Positions 1-6,007 of a stretch of DNA of 8,703 nucleotides are shown here, one piece after another. A model generated the notes under the pieces. That model had not been told where the DNA came from and did not search any database. It saw only the letters and a program-made list of their open reading frames with translations. Location of the stretch: the NCBI GenBank assembly GCA_021828245.1, contig JAKASC010000094.1:1-8703 (forward strand), written 5' to 3'. Origin of the DNA: Acidobacteriota bacterium. GTDB taxonomy: Bacteria; Acidobacteriota; Terriglobia; UBA7540. The translations under genes and the position numbers were made by a program. Within the stretch, counting starts at the first letter, position 1, and the number at the start of each line of letters is the position of its first letter.

Positions 1-127
1 GGTGCTCTATAACAGTGGAGACGCGATGACGAGCTGGGTGCATTTCAGCGGTTTGGCGGTGGCGAATGGCCGCGTCTATGCGGTGGACCATGACTCGCAG
101 GTCTATTGCTTTGGGCTGAAGAAGTGA
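1..127 (+). CDS. C-terminal end of a PQQ-like beta-propeller repeat protein (partial)
   Basis: Reading from base 2, an open frame of 41 codons runs in from the left edge and stops at TGA 125-127. The visible end contains WVHFSGLAVANGRVYAVDHD and then SQVYCFGLKK. The pattern G-x-A-x-A-N-G-R-V-Y-A-x-x-x-D-S-x-V-Y-C-F-G is that of a PQQ-type (WD40-like) beta-propeller blade, in which each strand ends by 'reading out' a value. Such proteins are usually secreted or periplasmic and act as dehydrogenases, assembly scaffolds or binding proteins. Too little is present to tell an enzyme from a structural propeller. The gene converges on ribD, with 193 bp between the two stops. The family assignment is fairly safe; the function is unknown. 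Confidence 0.7.
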   Translation, partial: VLYNSGDAMTSWVHFSGLAVANGRVYAVDHDSQVYCFGLKK

Positions 128-201
128 ACCGTGCATCGCTCCGAGGCCGAGGTCCACATTGGCGCACGAGTCATGGCGGCAAAGCCGGAATTCAGCGGCG
201 C

Positions 202-221
202 GGCGGCCTGGCTACGCCGCC
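202..221. repeat. GC-only inverted repeat in the convergent intergenic gap
   Basis: GGCGGC (202-207) and GCCGCC (216-221) form a perfect 6-bp stem with an 8-nt loop, 75 bp past the propeller stop codon. It is not followed by a T-run on either strand, so it is at best a weak or factor-assisted 3' end. The rest of the 128-320 gap shows no plausible gene. Confidence 0.3.
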
Positions 222-274
222 CTCGCTTTCTGTTATGACCGGGTGATAGTAATCCGCGCTGGCGCTTCAATCCC

Positions 275-295
275 AAAATCGTTGTCCCGGCAACG
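275..295 (-). terminator. Candidate weak terminator of the riboflavin operon
   Basis: On the minus strand, 26 nt after the ribD stop, CGTTG and CAACG (295-291 and 284-280) pair around a 6-nt CCGGGA loop and are followed by ATTTT (279-275). The position is right for an operon end. However, the stem has only 5 bp and the U-tract only 4, so this is a tentative call. Confidence 0.3.
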
Positions 296-320
296 TTGCG
301 CTTGGTGATGAACCTTGAAT

Positions 321-1433
321 TCAATGCTCTCGACCATCAAGAGCCCATCGGCTCGCATTGCCGCGAAGCACCCAGCCCCGGCCTGCCGGCAAGATTTGAA
401 CATGCCGCAGCCGAATCGAGGAACGGAGTTGCGCGGCACCGCGCCCGCCGACAGCGCTCAGGCTTTTGGCTGAACCTAGGATGATGGGAGCCAAATACCA
501 ATAAACGCGATCCACGGCATGGCCGTCAAAAAAACTTCCCATCACGGTGCTGCCTCCTTCCACCAAAACGCTAATCATCCCCTCGCCCGCCAGCCGCTTG
601 AGCAATGACATCAAGGGAACTCTGCGGCCGGGAAATTTCCAAACCTTCACCCCTCTTTGCTCAAGTTGCCTGATTTTCTTCATGTCGGCATGGGCATTGC
701 ACGCGACAATACACTTGCCCGACCTGACCACGCGACTCGTGAGCGGAATGCGCAATCGGGAATCCAGGATAACGCGCCACGGATCTGGAAAGCACGCCCC
801 CCGGCATCCCAGATGCGGGTCGTCGGCGAGGACTGTGTTGATTCCCACCACAACAGCCTGATGCTGAGCCCGAAGGAGCCGAGCTTGGGCGCGCGCCCGA
901 GTGTCAGTGATCCATTTTGACTGGCCGGTGCGAGTGGCAATCTTGCCATCGAGCGACGCGGCGATTTTAGCGGTGACAAACGGGAGCCCGGTGGCTCTGT
1001 ACTTGAGATAGACCTCGTTTAATGCACGGGCGCGCTGCTTAGAAAGGCCGAAGTCAACCACTACGCCCTGGGCGCGAAGTATTCGCCCCCCGCGGCCGCG
1101 AACGAGCGGGTTCGGGTCGGCGAGGGCGTAATGCACTTCTTTGATTCCGGCTTGTAGAATGGCATCGGTGCAGGGCGGCGTATGTCCATAATGGCAGCAG
1201 GGCTCGAGCGTCACGTACAGAGCTGCCCCATGAGCTTTGGCCCCGGCCTTTTTCAAGGCCATCACTTCCGCGTGATCGGTTCCCGGGCCGCAATGGAAGC
1301 CGCGGCCCACGATTTGACCGTTGCTCACCACCACACATCCCACCCAGGGATTGGGATAGGGCAAAACCTTCGGCAGCCGCGCCAGGCGCAGCGCCTCATG
1401 CATCAACGCCTCGCCTCGAGGGTCATCCACCAT
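321..1433 (-). CDS. ribD: Bifunctional riboflavin biosynthesis protein RibD (deaminase/reductase)
   Basis: This 370-residue cytosolic enzyme carries out two consecutive steps: zinc-dependent deamination of 2,5-diamino-6-ribosylamino-pyrimidinone phosphate, then NADPH-dependent reduction of the ribose side chain. The N-terminal deaminase half shows PNPWVGCVV at 27-35, the HAE zinc/catalytic motif at 54-56 and EPCCHYGHTPPC at 77-88, giving ligands His54, Cys79 and Cys88. The C-terminal reductase half begins near KIAASLDGKIAT and contains VVVGINTVLADDP and the LVEGGS dinucleotide-binding signature. Length is normal for the family. The ATG at 1433 lies 2 bp after the ribBA stop. AAGGTG, inside the end of ribBA, sits 8 nt upstream and can serve as the ribosome binding site. 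It is the last gene of the operon, although ribD is first in the Bacillus subtilis operon. Both active sites look intact. Confidence 0.97.
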   Translation of the reverse strand: MVDDPRGEALMHEALRLARLPKVLPYPNPWVGCVVVSNGQIVGRGFHCGPGTDHAEVMALKKAGAKAHGAALYVTLEPCCHYGHTPPCTDAILQAGIKEVHYALADPNPLVRGRGGRILRAQGVVVDFGLSKQRARALNEVYLKYRATGLPFVTAKIAASLDGKIATRTGQSKWITDTRARAQARLLRAQHQAVVVGINTVLADDPHLGCRGACFPDPWRVILDSRLRIPLTSRVVRSGKCIVACNAHADMKKIRQLEQRGVKVWKFPGRRVPLMSLLKRLAGEGMISVLVEGGSTVMGSFFDGHAVDRVYWYLAPIILGSAKSLSAVGGRGAAQLRSSIRLRHVQILPAGRGWVLRGNASRWALDGREH

Positions 1434-1435
1434 GC

Positions 1436-2650
1436 CTACTGCACCTTGCTGAGCAAATGCCCCAGCTTGTCTTTTTTGACCTTCAGGTAGGCGCGGTTGT
1501 GGTCGTGAGGTGGAATCTCGAGCGGGACCCGCTTGAGAATCCTCAACCCGTAGCGTTCAATGCCTGAAACCTTGCGGGGATTGTTGGTGAGAAGCAGCAT
1601 TTTCCGCACTCCCAGGTCGGCCAAGATTTGCGCGCCGACCGAGTAATCTCGCATATCGGCGGGAAGGCCCAGATGCTCATTGGCTTGAACGGTATCGAGC
1701 CCCTTGTCCTGAAGAGAATAGGCCCGAATCTTGTTGGCCAAGCCAATGCCGCGACCCTCTTGGCTGAGATACACAATGACGCCTTCGCCCTTCTCTCCGA
1801 TCTTTCGCATGGCGGTTTCAAGCTGTTCGCGGCAATCACAGCGAAGCGAGTGGAGCGTATCGCCGGTCAAGCACTGGGAATGAACCCGCACCAAAACCGG
1901 CCGCCCCGGCGACAATTTCCCCATGACCAGGGCCAGGTGCTCGCGATTCTGCGAGGGACATTCATAGACATGAGCCACAAAGGTTCCGAACTCCGTCGGG
2001 AGTTGAGCGCTGGCGACGCGTTCCACCAATTTCTCATGGTAACGACGGTAATCAATCAACTCCTCAATGGTGAGGGTTTGCAGGTTGTGCCGCCGCGCCA
2101 AGCGCACGAGGGTCCGAGCCTGCGCCGGTCCGCCTTCAGCGTCGAGAATTTCGCACATGACCCCGACGGGCATCCGTCCGGCCAACCTGGCCAAATCCAC
2201 CGCAGCTTCGGTGTGCCCGGCTCGGGTCAACACGCCGCCAGCCCGGGCGCGGACCGGGAATACGTGGCCGGGCCGAATCAGGTCGTAAGGGCGGGTTGAA
2301 GCGGCAGCCAGCAGCCGCACGGTAGTGGCTCGGTCGGCGGCTGAGATGCCCGTGGTCACACCGCGCCGCGCGTCCACCGACACCGTAAAATCGCAACCAA
2401 ACGGGGTGGTGTTATCGTCCGTTGTCACCATGGGCGCAAGGCCCAATTTGGCCGCCCGCTCGCGAGTCAGGGCGACGCAAATCAAGCCGCCGCCTTCCTT
2501 AATCATGAAATTGATGTCACGCGGCGTGACCGCTTCCGCCGCCATCACCAAGTCGGCTTCATTCTCCCGTTCCAGGCTATCGCGGACAATCACCATGCGG
2601 CCTCGGCGAATATCTCGCAGGGCGCGCTCAATGTTCTCAAACTTGGCCAT
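1436..2650 (-). CDS. ribBA: RibBA: 3,4-dihydroxy-2-butanone-4-phosphate synthase / GTP cyclohydrolase II
   Basis: A 404-residue fusion supplies both starting branches of riboflavin synthesis: ribulose 5-phosphate to dihydroxybutanone phosphate (N-terminal, about 1-205), and GTP to the diaminopyrimidinone (C-terminal, about 206-404). The first domain shows RENEAD at 28-33, GISAADRATT near 101-110, RPGHVFPVRA and TRAGHTEAAVDL at 142-153. The second shows CLTGDTLHSLRCDC with zinc ligands Cys260, Cys271 and Cys273, YLSQEGRGIGL at 294-304 and LLTNNPRK. The length is typical for the fusion. The acidic loop before RENE reads DSLE where E. coli RibB has DDED, and the usual RENEGD glycine is alanine; Asp24, Glu29 and Glu31 are kept. 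The ATG at 2650 follows the ribH stop by 3 bp. GAGAGG, about 12 nt upstream, is a rather distant ribosome binding site, which suggests translational coupling. Confidence 0.97.
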   Translation of the reverse strand: MAKFENIERALRDIRRGRMVIVRDSLERENEADLVMAAEAVTPRDINFMIKEGGGLICVALTRERAAKLGLAPMVTTDDNTTPFGCDFTVSVDARRGVTTGISAADRATTVRLLAAASTRPYDLIRPGHVFPVRARAGGVLTRAGHTEAAVDLARLAGRMPVGVMCEILDAEGGPAQARTLVRLARRHNLQTLTIEELIDYRRYHEKLVERVASAQLPTEFGTFVAHVYECPSQNREHLALVMGKLSPGRPVLVRVHSQCLTGDTLHSLRCDCREQLETAMRKIGEKGEGVIVYLSQEGRGIGLANKIRAYSLQDKGLDTVQANEHLGLPADMRDYSVGAQILADLGVRKMLLLTNNPRKVSGIERYGLRILKRVPLEIPPHDHNRAYLKVKKDKLGHLLSKVQ

Positions 2651-2653
2651 AAC

Positions 2654-3157
2654 CTACTTTTTCCTCTCGATCTCGCGCATCGTTTGGAGCAATTGCAACG
2701 CCGCGTGGGCCGCCTCGATTCCCTTGTTGGATGAATTGTTCGCCGAGCGGCGCGCGGCGTCACGGAGGCGATAAACCGCCAGAACCTCAAAAATAATCGG
2801 AATGTCGTTGGCGAGCGAAACCTGCATCACCCCACGCGCGCACTCATTGGCGACCAGCTCGAAATGGTACGTATCCCCCCGGACGACCACGCCCAAGGCA
2901 ATCAAGACGCTGTAGTTGTGGGTTGCGGCGAGGCGCTGCGCCACGAACGGAATTTCAAAACATCCGGGGACAACAACCCGATTAATGTTCTGCCGCGGAA
3001 GACCTCCTTGAACCAGCGTTTCCACGCATTTTTGCTCCAAGCGCTCGCTCATTGCGCGGTGGAAGTTTGAGCGAATCACCGCCACGCGAGCAGCTTGCGC
3101 CACCTCGCGGCTTATGCGCAGCGAAGCGGCATCCGTCATGTCGCGACGAGGCTTCAT
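2654..3157 (-). CDS. ribH: 6,7-dimethyl-8-ribityllumazine synthase
   Basis: RibH condenses dihydroxybutanone phosphate with the ribityl-aminopyrimidine to give lumazine, the substrate of RibE. It normally assembles into pentamers or 60-mers in the cytosol. In 167 residues it shows SNFHRAMSERL (30-40), VPGCFEIPFVAQ (63-74), ALGVVVRGDTYHFELV with the catalytic-type His98, and SNKGIEAAHAAL near the end. Some usual positions differ: FN is FH at 32-33, FGVLT is FEVLA, and the phosphate-binding stretch before NKG reads RRSANNSS. The phosphate-binding Arg and the NKG Lys appear to remain. The ATG at 3157 overlaps the ribE TGA as ATGA (4 bp), with GAAGGA 6 nt upstream, so this start is favoured over the internal Met7. 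Confidence 0.95.
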   Translation of the reverse strand: MKPRRDMTDAASLRISREVAQAARVAVIRSNFHRAMSERLEQKCVETLVQGGLPRQNINRVVVPGCFEIPFVAQRLAATHNYSVLIALGVVVRGDTYHFELVANECARGVMQVSLANDIPIIFEVLAVYRLRDAARRSANNSSNKGIEAAHAALQLLQTMREIERKK

Positions 3158-3744
3158 CGCTGTTCCTTCACCAACTTTTCGAGATATTTAGCCAGGATGT
3201 CCGTTTCAATGTTGACGCGGTCGCCAGCCTTTTTGCCTCCCAGCGTCGTGCAGCGAAGAGTGTACGGGAGCAAAGACGTTGTAAACCGGTCGCGCCCCGC
3301 ATCTACAACCGTCAAGCTGATACCATCCACGGCAATGCAACCCTTCGGAACCACGTAGCGGGCGAAGCGCCGAGGGATGTGGAACTCATAAATCTTGGCG
3401 CTGCCGTCCTCTCGAATGCCGATGATCCTCGCCGTCGTGTCCACATGGCCCATGACCAAGTGCCCTCCCAAGAGGGTTTGCAACGTGAGGCTGCGCTCAA
3501 GATTGACGCCATCGCCCACCTTTCGTTCGCCGAGCGTGGTCTTGCGAAGCGTCTCCGGCATGTAGGCCACCTGAAACCACCGGCCATTTATCCGCTGCAC
3601 AGTGGAGCAGACACCGTCCACCGACACGCTTTGGCCCACCTGAAGCCGCCAGCCGCGCGGACGTGCCACCCGATACCAACGCTGACCTTCTATATCGCGC
3701 ACTTGCAAAATCAGGCTGGTAGTTTCAATGAGACCGGTAAACAT
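3154..3744 (-). CDS. ribE: Riboflavin synthase, alpha chain
   Basis: RibE dismutates two lumazine molecules into riboflavin and the pyrimidine that RibH reuses. The 196-residue product shows the expected internal duplication. The first barrel has MFTGLIETT at residue 1, SVDGVCSTV, YMPETLRKTTLG, VNLERSLTL and GGHLVMGHVD. The second has KGCIAVDGISLTV, LLPYTLRCTTL, VNIETDILAKYLEKL. The open frame extends 38 codons upstream to a TTG at 3858, but MFTG is the near-universal start of the family. The ATG at 3744 also has AGGAAAG about 8 nt upstream, with GGAGG further back. It is the first gene of the operon, behind an FMN riboswitch and a leader of about 240 nt. Gene names vary (ribC in E. coli, ribE or ribB in others). 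Confidence 0.96.
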   Translation of the reverse strand: MFTGLIETTSLILQVRDIEGQRWYRVARPRGWRLQVGQSVSVDGVCSTVQRINGRWFQVAYMPETLRKTTLGERKVGDGVNLERSLTLQTLLGGHLVMGHVDTTARIIGIREDGSAKIYEFHIPRRFARYVVPKGCIAVDGISLTVVDAGRDRFTTSLLPYTLRCTTLGGKKAGDRVNIETDILAKYLEKLVKEQR

Positions 3745-3988
3745 CGCAGCTCTTTCCTGTCCTCCGCACGGCCTTGCAAGAGCCCGGCTACTATTTGGAG
3801 CAGCCAATCCTTTGGGCGTCGGATTGCCCGCGCGGAGACCCGTATCGCGCTGGTGCAAGCTCTCCGACTTCCCTTCCCAATTGGACGAAAAGCTATAACT
3901 TCAGGGCGGGTGAATTCTTCGGACTGAAAATGGCCGGCGAGCCACCGAGGCCTTCGGCGGACTTACCCCCTGACCAGAGTTCAGCCAT
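3745..3988 (-). promoter_or_regulatory. ribE leader: expression platform of the FMN riboswitch
   Basis: These 244 nt lie between the aptamer and the ribE ATG and carry no convincing gene. Three elements stand out on the minus strand. First, a GC-rich hairpin region at about 3955-3931 is followed by ATTTT, a weak terminator-like element. Second, ACCCGCCCTGAAG (3911-3899) is complementary to the 5' strand of the aptamer. Third, GTCTCCGC (3839-3832) can pair with GCGGAGGAC (3767-3759), which contains a GGAGG just upstream of the ribosome binding site; a smaller hairpin CAATCC/GGATTG lies inside the loop. The last two elements suggest control of translation initiation, but whether the switch acts on termination or translation cannot be settled by eye. 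Confidence 0.6.
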
Positions 3989-4167
3989 GACCTTCTTCCA
4001 TCCGGACTGTACCGTCGGCTCCAGAATTTCACTGGCTCATGGGGTTCAAAGGACCGTCTTGCCGTAAAACACGATTCCTTACGGTTCCTTCGCACCCCTC
4101 GCGGGCTTTACCGCCGATCGGGAATTGGAAGACCGATATCTCTCTTCCTCACCCTGCCCTGAAGGTC
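3989..4167 (-). promoter_or_regulatory. FMN riboswitch (RFN element) aptamer
   Basis: The minus strand holds the conserved RFN core in the right order. P1 is GACCTTC/GAAGGTC (4167-4161 with 3995-3989). TTCAGGGCAGGGTGA and AATTCCCGATCGGCGGTAAA make up P2 and P3, followed by GCCCGCGAG. A long variable P4 arm closes with GGGG/CCCC and AAGGA-CCGT/ACGGTCCTT. P5 is CCAGTGAAATTCTGG with AGCCGACGGT, and P6 is ACAGTCCGGATGGAAGAAGG. The element binds flavin mononucleotide and normally shuts off riboflavin genes when FMN is plentiful, which fits its place ahead of ribE-ribH-ribBA-ribD. Unusually, a 22-nt self-complementary segment (4148-4127) is inserted exactly between the canonical L2 halves GGGTGA and AATTCCC. 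All other conserved blocks look intact, so function is likely. Confidence 0.95.
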
Positions 4168-4184
4168 GCTTTTAACTCTTCTTC

Positions 4185-4213
4185 AGTATAGCGTAGCGCG
4201 CTTCGGCCATCAA
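4185..4213 (-). promoter_or_regulatory. Sigma70-type promoter of the riboflavin operon
   Basis: On the minus strand, TTGATG (4213-4208) and TATACT (4190-4185) are separated by exactly 17 bp, matching the -35 consensus in 4 of 6 positions and the -10 in 5 of 6. Transcription would start near 4178, about 11 nt before P1 of the FMN aptamer, as expected for a riboswitch-controlled mRNA. The leader to the ribE ATG is then about 435 nt. Confidence 0.75.
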
Positions 4214-4330
4214 TCAGGGCTCCTCCAACGGCCGCGCGGTTCCGAAACGCGAGGCAATTATCAAGCGCGACGACGTTGCGGCCGCGATGCACCGGGAAAT
4301 TATAGAACGTCGCCTTGGCTGACCCTCCTT

Positions 4331-4360
4331 TTCGGCGCCATTTGGCATCTACGTTATACT
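4331..4360 (+). promoter_or_regulatory. Possible promoter of the S41 peptidase gene
   Basis: TATACT (4355-4360) is a good -10 hexamer. With an 18-bp spacer the -35 would be TTCGGC (4331-4336), which is poor. A start near 4367 would leave a leader of only about 7 nt before the ATG at 4374. A weaker alternative is TTGCGG (4276-4281) with TATAGA (4301-4306) at 19-bp spacing, which would give a leader of about 60 nt. The remaining intergenic DNA between the two divergent promoters (about 4214-4330) shows no gene I can support. Confidence 0.35.
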
Positions 4361-4373
4361 GAAGCATCGGGCG

Positions 4374-5987
4374 ATGAGAGCGCGTTACCTTTTTGTCGGC
4401 TGGAAGATCGGGCTGCTTGGCTGCATGTTAGGAGCAGCCGCCGTTGCCTTCGGGCAGGGGCACGCGCCACCCGATCCGGTGGCTCAAGCGGATGTCAAGT
4501 TCGCCCGGGTTTATGCGCTCATTCAGGCCCATGCCGCCGAACCGGTTGACCCGAACGAGCTAATCTTTGAGGGCGGTATTCGAGGCATGCTGGCGTCCCT
4601 CGACCCGTTTTCCGCGTTCTTTGATCAGCAACAATTTGCGATGTTGCAGCAGCAGGCGCGGGGCGAGGCGCTCGGATTCGGCTCGATTTTATACGTCACC
4701 CCGGGCAAGGTCCTGGTACTCGAAACCGCCCCAGGCTCTCCTTCTTGGCGCGCCGGCTTGGGGCCGGGCGACCGCATTGTGTCGGTTAACGGCCAGCGGC
4801 TGGACGTCTTAGGCTTTCGCTCGTTGATCCAGTTGCTGCGGCGGGCGCGCTCCCATCCGGTGCGCTTGGGCGTCATTCATCCCGGTCATTTTGTCGCTCA
4901 GGACATCCAACTTGAACCGGCGGAAGTGGCGTTGCCGACGGTGGATCTCGATTTCAAATTCCGTCGCCGTGACATTGGCTACATTCACATTTCGGGCTTC
5001 GAATCGAAGACGCCCCTGGAGGTTTACAATGCCATCGAGCGGCTGGGGGGAGCGCAACTCAAAGGACTGCTCCTGGATCTGCGCGACAACCACGGTGGTC
5101 TTGTCGCATCTGCGGTTCGCGTCGCCAGCCTGTTTCTGAAACCCGGCGAAGTGGTTCTGACGATTCGCGGCCGAGCGGTCAAGCCGCAAATTGAGCGAAC
5201 GATTCAGGCTCCGGCGCGATTCACCTTTCCGATGGTCATTCTGGTGAACGGGGGCACGGCTAGCGCCGCGGAGGTTCTGGCGGCGGCGCTTGAAGAGCAC
5301 GACCGGGCCGTGATTGCCGGCGAGCCGACGTTTGGCAAGGGCCTGGTGCAGTCTGTCTTTCCGCTTTCCGACCATACGGGGTTGGCGCTGGTGACCGCGC
5401 AATACTTCACGCCCAGCGGCCGCTCCATCCAACGTCCGTTGCCGGGAACCGCCCTCGCGGGAGGGAATTTAGACCTCGGCGCGGCTTCCGTCTTCCATAC
5501 CGACGACGGCCGCCCGCTGCGAGGCGGCGGGGGCATCACGCCGGACGTAGCCATTCCGGGCGTCGTGCTGGACCCGTGGATGAGCTTCCTAGGGCAAGGC
5601 GGATATTTTACCAGCTTCGCTTCGGATTATTTGACCCTCCACGAACGGATCCCACGCTCGTTTGAGCCGGATGCCAAGGTGCTGGAGACTTTTCGCCAGT
5701 ATCTCTACCGGCATAGCGTCCGCGCTCCAGAACCTTACTGGAGCGCCGACCAGGCTTGGTTGAAGTTGCGCATTCGCGCTGCGCTCCTTAACCTCGTCTA
5801 TGGACTTAAGGCCGGCAACGAAGCCGAGATGCGCGGCGACCCGCAAGTCGAAAAGGCTCTGAACTTGTTCCCGAAGGTCGAGACGATTTTGCGCGGCCCC
5901 GCATCGCCGCCGCCTCCGCACAGAATCACTTCCGCTGCTCCCGCCTCAGCTCGGACTGGGGCGCACTTCACTCGCCGTCATTCCTGA
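4374..5987 (+). CDS. S41 family C-terminal processing peptidase (CtpA/Tsp-like), exported
   Basis: A 537-residue serine peptidase of the tail-specific protease family, expected to cleave other envelope proteins near their C-termini. Residues 1-27 look like a signal peptide: MRARY, a hydrophobic core to about residue 26, and possible cleavage after AFG. A PDZ-like domain lies at about 98-170 (GFGSILYVTPGKVLVLE, then GLGPGDRIVSVNGQRL). The peptidase core follows at about 195-395, with IGYIHISGF, LLLDLRDNHGG (232-242), the nucleophile motif GGTASAAE with Ser297, and GEPTFGKGLVQ with general-base Lys322 and Gln326. TAQYFTPSGRSIQ and GGGITPDV are also typical. Residues beyond 505 form a Pro/Ala-rich tail unlike the core. 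No Shine-Dalgarno precedes the ATG, but the signal peptide supports this start. It is divergent from rib and convergent with cydB. Substrate unknown. Confidence 0.93.
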   Translation: MRARYLFVGWKIGLLGCMLGAAAVAFGQGHAPPDPVAQADVKFARVYALIQAHAAEPVDPNELIFEGGIRGMLASLDPFSAFFDQQQFAMLQQQARGEALGFGSILYVTPGKVLVLETAPGSPSWRAGLGPGDRIVSVNGQRLDVLGFRSLIQLLRRARSHPVRLGVIHPGHFVAQDIQLEPAEVALPTVDLDFKFRRRDIGYIHISGFESKTPLEVYNAIERLGGAQLKGLLLDLRDNHGGLVASAVRVASLFLKPGEVVLTIRGRAVKPQIERTIQAPARFTFPMVILVNGGTASAAEVLAAALEEHDRAVIAGEPTFGKGLVQSVFPLSDHTGLALVTAQYFTPSGRSIQRPLPGTALAGGNLDLGAASVFHTDDGRPLRGGGGITPDVAIPGVVLDPWMSFLGQGGYFTSFASDYLTLHERIPRSFEPDAKVLETFRQYLYRHSVRAPEPYWSADQAWLKLRIRAALLNLVYGLKAGNEAEMRGDPQVEKALNLFPKVETILRGPASPPPPHRITSAAPASARTGAHFTRRHS

Positions 5988-6007
5988 TCCAACGGGCGCT
6001 GCTTACC

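Noticed and set aside
1628..2299. Plus-strand open frame of 223 codons
   Set aside because: It lies wholly antisense to ribBA, whose motifs are unambiguous; long antisense frames are common in GC-rich DNA.
3745..3858. In-frame 38-codon N-terminal extension of ribE to a TTG
   Set aside because: The family almost always starts MFTG, the ATG at 3744 has a ribosome binding site, and the extension lies in the riboswitch leader.
3052..3927. Plus-strand open frame of 291 codons
   Set aside because: Antisense to the end of ribH, all of ribE and the riboswitch leader, with no recognisable domain.
4149..4367. Minus-strand open frame of 72 codons between ribE and the peptidase gene
   Set aside because: It overlaps the rib promoter, the start of the FMN aptamer and the peptidase promoter, has no Shine-Dalgarno that I can see and matches no family I recognise.
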